NCBI RefSeq assembly: GCF_001858025.1
Contig: NZ_LZQD01000003.1
Coordinates: forward strand, 38,260-102,259
Direction of reading: 5' to 3'
Source: Trichormus sp. NMC-1
Lineage (GTDB): Bacteria > Cyanobacteriota > Cyanobacteriia > Cyanobacteriales > Nostocaceae
Length of the DNA: 64,000 nt
The stretch's first letter is position 1, and every line of letters begins with the position of its first letter. A program made the translations under genes and the position numbers. The notes beneath the pieces are model-generated. The model was not told the origin of the DNA. It worked only from the letters and a program-made list of their open reading frames with translations, and searched no databases. This document shows positions 18,901 through 26,285 of this stretch, piece after piece.

Positions 18901-19764
18901 TGGGTGGAAAGTGTCTTAAATGAAGGTAGTAGTTTTTATGTGACGCTGCCGATTGTAGTCACTCCCAACAGTGGAGACTGGGAACAGTCTACTACCTCAG
19001 CAGCAATGATGATCAATAAACATGATCCTCTCGTCTTGGTTTGTGATGACGATGCTGTAATTCGCACAGAGTTAGAAACTTTGTTGGCACAAGGAGGATA
19101 TCGGGTGATTACCGCTGCTACAGGTGAGGATGCTATCGCTCTAGCAGTTGTCGAACATCCTGATGTGATTTTACTAGATTTGCTGATGCCAGGGATGAAT
19201 GGTTGGGAAACAATGGCAGTATTGAAAGAACGCTCAGATACTCACGATATACCGATTGTGATTTGTAGTGTTTACAAACCTAATAAAAGTAATCCCAACG
19301 CCGATTTTGTGGATTGGTTAAGTAAGCCAGTAGAAGAAATATCTCTGTTACATTCCTTGAGACAAGTAGTAGCTGAACCTTCCAAAAAAGTCAGAATTTT
19401 AATTGTTGAGGATGATAAAGATCTGGCAGATTTGTTAGCAACTTTATTTGAGAGACATGATATTGAAACTTTCTTCGCTAAAACTGGTAGAGAAGCTATT
19501 CATCTCAGCCAAAAAGTTAAGCCTGATTTACTAATTCTGGATTTAATTTTGCCGGAAATAGATGGATTTACAGTAGTAGATTGGCTCAAGCAGCACAATC
19601 AACTTTGTCAGATTCCCGTTGTTGTTTATTCAGCTAAGGATTTGGATGAGTCTGAACGTCATAGACTTAAATTAGGACATACAGAATTTTTGACTAAAGG
19701 ACGAGTTACAACTCATGAATTTGAACAACGAGTGATGTATTTGTTGCAAAGAATGACAGAATAA
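15901..19764 (+). CDS. Hybrid kinase fused to an OmpR-type DNA-binding regulator (REC-wHTH-HPt-REC-PAS-PAS-HisKA-HATPase-REC-REC)
   Basis: This is a 1287-residue soluble protein. Residues 1-120 are a receiver (D51), 130-223 an OmpR/PhoB winged helix (LTPKEYALLELFL, VRTHIKGLRMKL, YGIGYRL), 240-345 an HPt domain (H287 in AHTLAGSLG), and 375-495 receiver 2 (D420). Two PAS domains (about 515-640 and 675-795) are joined by a coiled coil. The kinase core has H806 (SHELRTPLTS) and GTGLGLAIC. Two final receivers carry D1093 and D1214. One chain therefore holds a sensor, the phosphorelay parts and a DNA-binding output. Receiver 4 has TKGRVT near its end instead of the usual KP. The 22-bp gap to the next receiver gene suggests an operon. 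Confidence 0.93.
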   Translation: MKILIVEDDELNAYALTAVLNNQNYAVELATDGDAAWDLITAYDYDLILLDVILPKLDGISLCRKIRSSGRTVPILLLTGCDRSHEKAIGLDAGADDYVVKPFDQEELVARVRALLRRGSITSQPVLEWGNLRLDPSSCEVTYSQNLLSLTPKEYALLELFLRNHRRVFSCGMILEHLWSYEDTPGEEAVRTHIKGLRMKLRSVGANSDLIETVYGIGYRLKALEQEKLQETEEEDADLKSQRTLTAIADIWQRFRGRVDQQVSIIEQATQSALNPELRSQAAQEAHTLAGSLGTFGLPFGSQLARKIEKLLKSSKNLNVTDTTNLQNLVKLLRHEIQTKNQQNLSPPAANSNKKSLVVAEELAPEAAKANILVVDDDPQILALLQTLLTPWGLRVIPLSDPRQCWETLETEKPDMLILDVEMPYTNGIELCQRVRSNSQWSELPILFFTVHNDAEMVNQVFSAGADDFVSKPIIGPELVTRILNRLERVKLLRRMAQTHSTALQQSQENYEQLVELCPEAIFIESEDNLVFFNSAAVKLFGATKPTELLGKSLLDFVHPNSQVEMGEHLKHLRKIKESIPLHEKQFLRFDGNVIDLKLVAATVSYQGKPALQFLARDITQRKQAELALHKANNELELRVAERTAELMAVNHHLRSELEEKLRTQEALRISQTRFEGILGIADDAIISIDGNQEITLFNQGAEKIFGYLSPEVIGKKLDLLLPMRFAEQHRHHVVDFGKSPNPARRMGERRELFGRHKDGTEFPAEASISKIDVDQECVYTVILRDITERKQVERMKDEFVSVVSHELRTPLTSIHGSLGMLASGMLPTDSAQGKRLLQIATDSTERLVRLINDILDIERIESGKVKMEQETCNLEELIASAVNIMQPLAAKAEVSLSISSLSVQLWADPDRIVQTLTNLLSNAIKFSPAGATVWLIAQQQEDQVLLTIKDQGRGIPSDKLDSIFERFQQVDSSDSRNHEGTGLGLAICKSIVQQHGGRIWVESVLNEGSSFYVTLPIVVTPNSGDWEQSTTSAAMMINKHDPLVLVCDDDAVIRTELETLLAQGGYRVITAATGEDAIALAVVEHPDVILLDLLMPGMNGWETMAVLKERSDTHDIPIVICSVYKPNKSNPNADFVDWLSKPVEEISLLHSLRQVVAEPSKKVRILIVEDDKDLADLLATLFERHDIETFFAKTGREAIHLSQKVKPDLLILDLILPEIDGFTVVDWLKQHNQLCQIPVVVYSAKDLDESERHRLKLGHTEFLTKGRVTTHEFEQRVMYLLQRMTE

Positions 19765-19786
19765 TTCGTAATTCGTAATTAATAAA

Positions 19787-20173
19787 ATGACAACAAAGAG
19801 AATTTTAGTAGTTGATAATGAGCTATACATTCAAGAAGTAGCGAAGATTTGTTTGGAAACAGTCGCAGCTTGGGAAGTGGTAACTGCAAGTTCTGGGAAA
19901 GAGGGAATCATACAAGCCGAAGTTTACCAACCAGATGCCATTTTACTAGATGTGATGATGCCCGATATGGATGGACTTACAGCTTTTGAAAATTTACAAG
20001 CAAATCCAGCCACAAAGGAGATTCCAGTGATTTTGTTAACTGCAAAAATCCAAGCTGCTGATCGTCGTCGCTATGCTCAATTGGGAATCAAGAGTGCGAT
20101 CGCTAAACCGTTTAATCCGCTAGAATTAGCAGGGCAGGTAGCAGCAGCTTTGGGCTGGAGTTTGGAGAAGTAG
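19787..20173 (+). CDS. Single-domain response regulator
   Basis: This 128-residue protein is a lone receiver with D10, phospho-acceptor D55 (LLDVMMPDMDG), a T/A pair (LLTAKIQ) and K107 in AKPFNP. It lies 22 bp after the hybrid kinase, and the STRR GTAATTC unit forms the spacer. It is likely a phosphorelay intermediate or CheY-like output of that kinase. Its last 23 codons occur again as a diverged fragment at 20718-20801. Confidence 0.9.
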   Translation: MTTKRILVVDNELYIQEVAKICLETVAAWEVVTASSGKEGIIQAEVYQPDAILLDVMMPDMDGLTAFENLQANPATKEIPVILLTAKIQAADRRRYAQLGIKSAIAKPFNPLELAGQVAAALGWSLEK

Positions 20174-20178
20174 AAGAA

Positions 20179-20676
20179 ATGAAACGAGAGCCTGTCAGCC
20201 CTGCTTCAGTGAATATTATCCTACCTCTGGCATTGATTCTCGGTTTGGTTCTGTTGTTAAGCCTCAATGCTGAACCTAGTCACACAGAAGCAATATCAAG
20301 TAGTCCGTTGGAGTCATGGCTGAAGCTGATTGTCGGCTATTTAGCAGCAGGTACAGAAATAGCCGCCGCAGTAGTGATTGGTAGTGCGGTGATTCAGGGT
20401 ATTTTTGCTTATATCCGCCAGTTATTTTCCCGTTCTCGACAGAGTTTTAATGCCACTGAATCAATTCGCCTCAAATTGGGACGGGTATTAGTTTTAGGAT
20501 TAGAATTTACTGTAGCTAGTGACATACTCAGAACAGCAGTTGCGCCCACTCGTCAGGATATTTTAAACTTGGGAGCAATAGTACTTTTAAGAACTCTACT
20601 CAATTATTTTTTAGAAGCTGAAATTAAACAAGCGGAGCAAAGTCGTTTACAACAGAGCGAATTTGATGATAAATGA
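20179..20676 (+). CDS. DUF1622 membrane protein
   Basis: This 165-residue protein has a hydrophobic segment near residues 11-28, a second at about 50-75 (IVGYLAAGTEIAAAVVIGSAVIQGI) and a third around 107-145. SIRLKLGRVLVLGLEFTVASDILRT followed by LRTLLNYFLEAEI is characteristic of DUF1622. Function unknown. It starts 5 bp after the receiver gene, so it is probably in the operon with the hybrid kinase and receiver, which hints at a membrane role in that signalling unit. Confidence 0.85.
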   Translation: MKREPVSPASVNIILPLALILGLVLLLSLNAEPSHTEAISSSPLESWLKLIVGYLAAGTEIAAAVVIGSAVIQGIFAYIRQLFSRSRQSFNATESIRLKLGRVLVLGLEFTVASDILRTAVAPTRQDILNLGAIVLLRTLLNYFLEAEIKQAEQSRLQQSEFDDK

Positions 20677-20717
20677 CTCTAATGATCAGAGACAGATAGA
20701 TTGATCAAAACAATGCG

Positions 20718-20801
20718 ATGCCCCTTCAAGCTAAACTGTTTAATCCTCCAGAATTAGCTGGTCAAGTAGCAGCCACTTTAGGTTGGAGTTTGGAGAAGTA
20801 G
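20718..20801 (+). pseudogene. Diverged copy of the receiver gene 3' end
   Basis: Translation of 20733-20801 gives AKLFNPPELAGQVAATLGWSLEK, against AKPFNPLELAGQVAAALGWSLEK at the end of the 19787 gene. The nucleotide match runs to the stop codon and has about ten differences. It lies 630 bp downstream of its parent. It is too short for a receiver and is an older fragment copy. Confidence 0.8.
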
Positions 20802-20836
20802 GAGGAGATTCTCTAGGTAAATTTGATCATTTATGT

Positions 20837-21748
20837 CTATAGTTGCTCTATCTCGTTTCGTAATTGCATTATGTCCGAGTGTAATTCAATAAAATTTGGA
20901 AGATGAGGATATGAATTAATACCAGGTGGAGGAAGTACCGTTTTAAAAAAATTCTTTAAAGAAATGTACTGAGGTTGCTGTATCTGCATCTCTTTTTGAA
21001 TATCTTTACCATGAAACCAAATTAGATACTGCTTCTCTGTCCAAAATTCCTCTTGACTAAACTGTTGCTGATATTCAGCAAGACTTGTTTCAAATTTTTC
21101 GGTTGTGACAGTTCCAACGGCATTTTGAAATTCATCAATTAAACCTAAAGCTTCATTTTTACAATCTTCCAAAGCTAAAGAAGAAGGGAGTTTACCACTA
21201 TTCCCTGTCCATGTTGTTGCCAATTGCTTTCGGCTTGCCGGTAACTGCGATAAATCACCCAATGCCCATCTTACAGTTTGGTAATGTTGTAAACTCCTAG
21301 CTGCATTTTCAATCCATTGTGAAATAGTATCAATTCCCGGTGAATTTCCATGCTCAAATTTTAGATTTGGATTCTCCTGCGTTTGAGCATATCTTGCTTG
21401 CCAATAGGCATGAATTAAGTTAGCATCCAGCAGATAGTTTTCAATACAAGCACGATGAGTGAGAAAAGTGCGTTTTCCTAGTGTTAACAATTTAATGTTA
21501 TCAGTAGGTTTAACGTCAAAATCACGATCACGAAAAATAATGTATTGTTGGTTATTGGCTTCATTATTTGAGAAATAGCCTTTAGCAAATGGCGGAAGAT
21601 CAAATTTGCTATCGACACTAAATTTCCCACCGACGGGAACAATCGTAATTTTATCTAATAGGTTATCAATTACTTTATTGATTAGTGAAGAGTCTAAACT
21701 ATCTTTTGTACCTTCACAAAAAATAACTTTGCTATTAACAACACTCAC
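20837..21748 (-). CDS. DUF4435 TOPRIM-like protein, partner of the upstream ATPase (AriB-like)
   Basis: This 303-residue protein starts with a strand and acidic motif VIFCEGTKDS (residues 8-17), then YIIFRDRDFD (about 69-78) and THRACIENYLLD (about 95-106). These are the Glu and DxD positions of a TOPRIM-like fold as found in DUF4435. In the PARIS defence system, AriA (an ABC-type ATPase) holds a DUF4435 protein, AriB, a toxic nuclease released on phage attack. Its length is near that of AriB. It begins 2 bp after the ATPase gene on the same strand, so the two are translated as a unit. Family call good; PARIS assignment inferred. Confidence 0.75.
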   Translation of the reverse strand: MSVVNSKVIFCEGTKDSLDSSLINKVIDNLLDKITIVPVGGKFSVDSKFDLPPFAKGYFSNNEANNQQYIIFRDRDFDVKPTDNIKLLTLGKRTFLTHRACIENYLLDANLIHAYWQARYAQTQENPNLKFEHGNSPGIDTISQWIENAARSLQHYQTVRWALGDLSQLPASRKQLATTWTGNSGKLPSSLALEDCKNEALGLIDEFQNAVGTVTTEKFETSLAEYQQQFSQEEFWTEKQYLIWFHGKDIQKEMQIQQPQYISLKNFFKTVLPPPGINSYPHLPNFIELHSDIMQLRNEIEQL

Positions 21749-21750
21749 AA

Positions 21751-22809
21751 TTACACCTCTAACCGGATGATATATTCTTCTGGCACTAATTGTGCTACAT
21801 AATCAGAGTGCGTTGTAATAATAAACTGATTATTTTTCCCTAACTTAGGTAAAGCTCTAAGTAATGCCTGTTGCATTGGTGGGTGTAAGTGTAACTCAAT
21901 TTCATCAATCAAGATAACAGAATTATGGATAGTCCAATTAGCAAAATCCATTAGTATTGGAAATACAGCACGCTCACCTCCAGACATCTCAGAAATTTCA
22001 TACTGTTTTTTTCCGTCGTATAGATAAAACCAAGGTTGACTCAAAATATCGTCTACATTCTCTCGTGGAATTGGTCCTTCAAAACTACGCTCTGGAAATA
22101 CAGTTTTGTAAGCTCGTTCAATTTCAGCATAAATATCCTTTTGTCCTGGACGTAGCTGTCTAATTTTACCTTTTTCAACATCTTCATGAAATTGCCGCCA
22201 CTGAGAAAAGCGAGCGCGTAAAATATCTTCATTAATTTCCACTTGGCTATCAGGATCTTCAGTGGTTAAGCTTGTCGCAGTTCTTTGTTCTGTATACCAA
22301 AAGACTGAAGCGACTCTTTCAAACACCTGAAACCCTTCAGAACGGCGCAGTTGTTTAGCATATTCTCTGCCTTTAAATTGAAACAATTCAGCAGCAGTGT
22401 TTGCTTGAACACGCTCATTTTGCCATCTTAGGGTGACAGCATAGTTATTACCAGGAGGAGCTAAATCGCGCCCCATGTCTTGTAATTTCTGGTGAAAATC
22501 TGCTACAGCTTGGAGTTCTGAAGCAGAAAACTGTATGTTTACATTTACCTCTGGCTGAAATCGTCCCCAGTTATTGGCTAGTAATTCATAGTTAAATCCT
22601 GGCCATTCTAAATCAGAGAGTTTCTTTAACCGACCGGTAGCAGTGCCTAACGTAGCTGCAATAGCTTGTAAAAGACTGGTTTTTCCAGCCCCATTCATGC
22701 CGATAATAACAATTAAATCCCGTGCTAATCCAGTTTCTGGATCAGTAAAATCAAATTCCTGACTCCGAAATTTCTTAAAATACTTTAGCTCAACACTTTG
22801 AACTTTCAT
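21751..22809 (-). CDS. AAA/ABC-type ATPase of an ATPase-DUF4435 pair (AriA-like)
   Basis: This 352-residue protein has Walker A GMNGAGKTSLLQ (residues 37-48), an ABC signature EMSGGERAVFP (about 279-289), Walker B SVILIDEIELHLHP and a switch histidine in IITTHSDYV. This is the SMC/OLD-like AAA_15 or AAA_21 layout with a helical insert (about 100-270). It is the first gene of a two-gene minus-strand unit with the DUF4435 protein. This pairing is known for PARIS; OLD-family and other ATPase-TOPRIM systems are related alternatives. It is shorter than the AriA proteins I recall, so a diverged subtype is possible. Confidence 0.85.
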   Translation of the reverse strand: MKVQSVELKYFKKFRSQEFDFTDPETGLARDLIVIIGMNGAGKTSLLQAIAATLGTATGRLKKLSDLEWPGFNYELLANNWGRFQPEVNVNIQFSASELQAVADFHQKLQDMGRDLAPPGNNYAVTLRWQNERVQANTAAELFQFKGREYAKQLRRSEGFQVFERVASVFWYTEQRTATSLTTEDPDSQVEINEDILRARFSQWRQFHEDVEKGKIRQLRPGQKDIYAEIERAYKTVFPERSFEGPIPRENVDDILSQPWFYLYDGKKQYEISEMSGGERAVFPILMDFANWTIHNSVILIDEIELHLHPPMQQALLRALPKLGKNNQFIITTHSDYVAQLVPEEYIIRLEV

Positions 22810-22967
22810 GATTCAGTCTCATTGGCAATAAAAACAGCTAATATCATTTTAGATTTCAAATTTTAGCTTGTGAAAACTAAACTAATATCAGTTTTGAGAT
22901 GATTAAATTATATGTATCTTATCAGATAGAATAAAACATAATCGTCAAACTTTACCGCCCTAATTCC

Positions 22968-23645
22968 CTAATTCCCCCTTTGCGGAGCGTCTCCTAGAGA
23001 AGAGGCTGACTGCTTTGCTAAAAGTTCGCGTACTTCATCATCAGTGGTTTGGGAAAAATCTTCATACCAAATACCAATTGCTGACAAGTCCGCTGGAATT
23101 TGTAAACAAACTATTTCGTCTACTTCCAAGCGTAACTCTTCGTAAGTGCTTGGCGGTGCAACTGGGACTGCAACAACAATTTTTGCAGGTTGCTGTTGTT
23201 TGATAATGGCAATGGCAGCACGTATGCTAGAGCCAGTAGCAATACCATCATCTATCAAAATAACTGTTTTATTTTTGACGTTTATAGGTGGAATATTACC
23301 CCGATAAGTGCGATCGCGCCGCTGTAATTCTTGCAATTCTTCAGCAGCAACTGCCCTAATTCTTTCCCAGTCTATTCCCAAACTATTAATAACATCGTAA
23401 TTCAGTACCTTAATTCCCCCAGAGGCTAAAGCACCCATCGCCAATTCTTCATGTCCGGGTACACCCAGTTTTCTGACTATACACACATCTAAAGGCGCAT
23501 TTAAGGCTTTGGCTACTTCAAACGCCACCGGCACACCTCCACGAGCTAAACCTAAAACCAACAAGTCTTTGCTGTTAGCATATTTTATTAGATGTGATGC
23601 TAAAATCTGTCCTGCTTCAGTGCGGTTACGGAATCTTTTGATCAT
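22968..23645 (-). CDS. Phosphoribosyltransferase-family protein
   Basis: The type I PRTase fold shows the PRPP loop VILIDDGIATGSSIRAA (about residues 125-141) and LGLARGGVPVAFEVAK near residue 35. Such orphan PRTases are common in cyanobacteria and have no settled substrate. The frame extends upstream, but ATG at 23645 (MIKRF) sits 9 bases after AGGAG and is the best start. The last dozen residues (ASSLGDAPQRGN) are encoded by a dispersed GCGGAGCGTCTCC-type repeat, so the native C-terminus has been replaced or extended. Confidence 0.82.
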   Translation of the reverse strand: MIKRFRNRTEAGQILASHLIKYANSKDLLVLGLARGGVPVAFEVAKALNAPLDVCIVRKLGVPGHEELAMGALASGGIKVLNYDVINSLGIDWERIRAVAAEELQELQRRDRTYRGNIPPINVKNKTVILIDDGIATGSSIRAAIAIIKQQQPAKIVVAVPVAPPSTYEELRLEVDEIVCLQIPADLSAIGIWYEDFSQTTDDEVRELLAKQSASSLGDAPQRGN

Positions 23646-24071
23646 TGTTCTCATCTCCTGTGATCCATTCCTGAAAATGAACAATGCTGGCAGATTTTGG
23701 GTGATGATTCGCACAAAATATTTAGGCGATAAATGCGTAAATATTCAGAATCCAGTGTTCAGAAATCAGAAATCAGAGTTAAGAAGGCTATTAGAGTCAG
23801 TGTGAACTTTGAATTTTGCAGATTTTCCCAAACACTCGACTCTACTTATATGATAGATCTTACACAATATCTATATATAGCCGTGGACAGGGTGGTTAGG
23901 ACATCAATTGATAATGAAACTCCCACTACAAGAGGGTTTTACTCCTGACTCCTGACTCCTGACTCCTGCTATAGCTGTGAAACTGAGGCAAGATTTGACT
24001 AAAATGGCAAATATAGGTCAAGCTTTGCTATTTACAAATCAGTACAAGTATAAATTAAGGACTATTAAATT
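23646..24071. other. Repeat-rich gap between the PRTase and Usp genes
   Basis: No gene is visible. The gap holds the 40-bp repeat copy 2 (23875-23915), four units of the TGACTCC STRR (about 23941-23969), and AT-rich sequence that probably contains divergent promoters. A short frame opens at 23733 but is repeat-derived and not credible. Confidence 0.6.
23875..23915 (+). repeat. Dispersed 40-bp repeat, copy 2
   Basis: This is the same sequence as at 7543-7583 (TATAGCCGTGGACAGGGTGG to CATCAATTGATAAT). An inverted copy lies at 25564-25606, so the Usp and NYN genes are flanked by inverted copies. Confidence 0.75.
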
Positions 24072-24599
24072 ATGTTTCACAGAATTTTAGTTGCCCTAGA
24101 CAAATCAGAAACTAGCGAGTACATCTTTGAGCAAGCCTTATTTATGGCCAAAGCCGGTGGTGCAGCGATGATGTTGCTTCATGTTCTCTCACCTTTAGAA
24201 GATCCTTACCTCAATCCTATATTTTTGCAACCAGAAACTATTTATCCCTCTTTGCAAACTGACGCTATCAATAGATATATGCAAGCTTGGGATGAATTGA
24301 AGCAACAGAGACTTATTTGGATGCAATCTCTCACTCAAACCGCAATTAATGCCGGAGTCAAAACTGAGTTTACCCAAAGTTTAGGTAGTGCCGGTCGTCT
24401 CATTTGTGAATTAGCCAGCAGTTGGCAAGCTGATTTAATTATTCTCGGCCGTCGGGGTCATAGTGGTATGACTGAGCTTTTCTTAGGAAGTGTCAGCAAT
24501 TACGTGCTGCATCATGCGCCTTGCTCTGTTATGACTATACAAGGCTTAATTCCCAGCATTCTCACAAATCCAGCCACCACGGAACCAGCATCTACCTAA
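24072..24599 (+). CDS. Universal stress protein (UspA family), paralogue
   Basis: This 175-residue single Usp domain opens MFHRILVALDKSE. The nucleotide-binding signature GRRGHSGMTELFLGSVSNYVLHHAPCSV lies at about residues 130-157. It parallels the Usp at 14858-15388 throughout, including the LLHVLSP segment and a 30-residue insert rich in Pro and Tyr. Usp proteins bind ATP and help in stress survival. It is followed 167 bp later by the NYN-domain gene on the same strand. Confidence 0.9.
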   Translation: MFHRILVALDKSETSEYIFEQALFMAKAGGAAMMLLHVLSPLEDPYLNPIFLQPETIYPSLQTDAINRYMQAWDELKQQRLIWMQSLTQTAINAGVKTEFTQSLGSAGRLICELASSWQADLIILGRRGHSGMTELFLGSVSNYVLHHAPCSVMTIQGLIPSILTNPATTEPAST

Positions 24600-24766
24600 A
24601 ATTGTGACAATTTTTTCACTGCGTTAAGTTTATTTGCAACTAGTGTCTGAAGAGAATTTCCTGCTACGTTTACTACTACTGTGATTAAGTTATTAAGTTA
24701 CCACAGACTATACTAGTATTAGCAATTTATCAAATATCATTCTCAATTTAACATCTAGAGGTATCA

Positions 24767-25453
24767 ATGAGTTTTACTAATCTTAGCAAAAAAACAAACG
24801 AATATAAAGAACTTAAGGAAAAACCTCATTGGCAAGGGCCTCCACCGATGAAACCTGGTGTCAAAGGTCGAGAAATCAAAGCACAAGAGACGGTTATTGA
24901 CAGCACTAATAGTGATGATCTCAATCGTGGTCGAGTGGCGATTTTTATTGATGGCTTAAACCTATTTCATGCCGCTTTGCAACTTGGCATTGAAATTGAC
25001 TATGTTAAATTGCTTTGTCGTTTAACAAAAAGTTCTCGGTTGCTGCGTGCTTTCTTTTATACAGGAATCGATAGCAGCAAAGAAAAGCAACAGGGGTTTC
25101 TGTTGTGGATGCGCCGTAATGGTTATCGTGTAGTCACTAAAGACATAGTTGCAGTGGCAGAGAATTGCAAAAAACCCAATTTGAATGTAGAAATTGCTGT
25201 CGATATGATTACTTTAGCCCCGTACTATGATACTGCTGTCTTAGTCAGTGGGGATGGAGATTTAGCCTACGCTGTCAGTACTGTTAGCAGCTTGGGATCT
25301 AGGGTAGAAGTCATCGGTTTACAAACAATGACTAGCGATAGCTTGATTGATGTAGCTGATTGCTTTACCGATTTCGACAGTATTAAACAACACATTCAAA
25401 AAGATTCTCATATCGGCTATAGTTACCGATCTTCGTCCAATGCTCAACTGTAA
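24767..25453 (+). CDS. NYN-domain (LabA/DUF88) putative ribonuclease
   Basis: This is a PIN-like nuclease fold: GRVAIFIDGLNLFHAA (residues 50-65), VEIAVDMITLAPYYDTAVLVSGDGDLAYAV (about 141-170) and a final DSLIDVADCFTDF. The acidic residues D57, D145 and D163/D165 fit the metal site of LabA-type NYN proteins. LabA of Synechococcus is linked to circadian transcription output; many paralogues are of unknown role. The first 45 residues are polar and look like a linker (KEKPHWQGPPPMKPG). It lies between inverted repeats with the Usp gene. Confidence 0.88.
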   Translation: MSFTNLSKKTNEYKELKEKPHWQGPPPMKPGVKGREIKAQETVIDSTNSDDLNRGRVAIFIDGLNLFHAALQLGIEIDYVKLLCRLTKSSRLLRAFFYTGIDSSKEKQQGFLLWMRRNGYRVVTKDIVAVAENCKKPNLNVEIAVDMITLAPYYDTAVLVSGDGDLAYAVSTVSSLGSRVEVIGLQTMTSDSLIDVADCFTDFDSIKQHIQKDSHIGYSYRSSSNAQL

Positions 25454-25563
25454 ATTACTATCTCAAATATGGGTTCAGCCAATACTGAATTACTGCTGAA
25501 GTGAAATATAGCAGGTGACTCTTAACAGGTGACAGTCTGAAAAGTCTTTTGGTGTCTAGGTTT

Positions 25564-25606
25564 TATAATCAATTGGTGTCCTCACCACCCTGTCTGTTGC
25601 TATAAC
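25564..25606 (-). repeat. Dispersed 40-bp repeat, copy 3 (inverted)
   Basis: Read on the minus strand, it gives TTATAGCAACAGACAGGGTG and GGACACCAATTGATTAT, matching copies 1 and 2 with several changes. Confidence 0.65.
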
Positions 25607-25650
25607 AAACCAGGAAATTAATCTGTATATTTTGCTCACCCCTGATCAAG

Positions 25651-25812
25651 ATGAATATTTTAATAGTTGAATATGAGCCAGAAATTGCTCATTTAATCCA
25701 ACTTACTGTAGAAAAAGAAGGATTTTTCTGTCGTATGAGCCGCGACGGGATAAGTGCTTTACAAATGTTTGCAGAGCAACCATCAGATTGAATCATCCTT
25801 GATTTAACAACA
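25651..25812 (+). pseudogene. Truncated response-regulator receiver remnant
   Basis: ATG at 25651 opens MNILIVEYEPEIAHLIQLTVEKEGF, a receiver N-terminus, and reaches AEQPSD before a TGA at 25789. In frame after the stop comes IILDLT, the expected phospho-acceptor strand, so TGA probably replaced a TGG. Homology then stops near 25812, just before a hairpin. The gene is broken by both a nonsense change and truncation. Confidence 0.82.
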
Positions 25813-25820
25813 AGGGAAAG

Positions 25821-25852
25821 TCCCCACCTTCAATGTACTCATAGGGTGGGGA
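25821..25852. repeat. Hairpin with 8-bp arms next to the receiver remnant
   Basis: TCCCCACC and GGTGGGGA are perfect 8-bp arms around a 16-base loop. Hairpins of this look occur at ends of IS200/IS605-type elements. Here it sits at the truncation point of the receiver remnant, with no transposase gene nearby. It could also act as a terminator. Confidence 0.5.
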
Positions 25853-26285
25853 TGAAAACATCTTGGTATGAGTCTGGGATTGATTTCAAAACTCATATTT
25901 AACAATTGAAAAAAAGTAATTTCCCCTCTATTTGGTCTTTTAAAACTACTAAGTCATACTAAATCGATTTACTAGGTAGCAAATGTTTCATTTTATTTGC
26001 AACTTTTTTTAGATGTGTGCTATACCAGGGTGGGAAAAGCTAATTAACATTTCAAGTATAATTGCTATCCTACTCATTTGAATTTCAAATCCAGTGGAAC
26101 TACTGATTAAGGAGTTTTTAGTGTTAGATTAACATTAATTTTATGGGGGAATGTATAGTTAGCATCAAAGTTATTAAATGTGAAAGCATCTTTGCCAACA
26201 GATACATTTCGTTTACACCAAATATACTAATACCTTTAATACAGACCTTGTTGCTAGATTTTACATAATTGAAGGAGTGCCAAAA
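25853..26285. other. AT-rich gap without a gene
   Basis: No coding region is seen on either strand. The last 60 bases lead into the ribosome binding site AAGGAG of the small membrane protein, so the right half probably holds its promoter. Confidence 0.5.
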
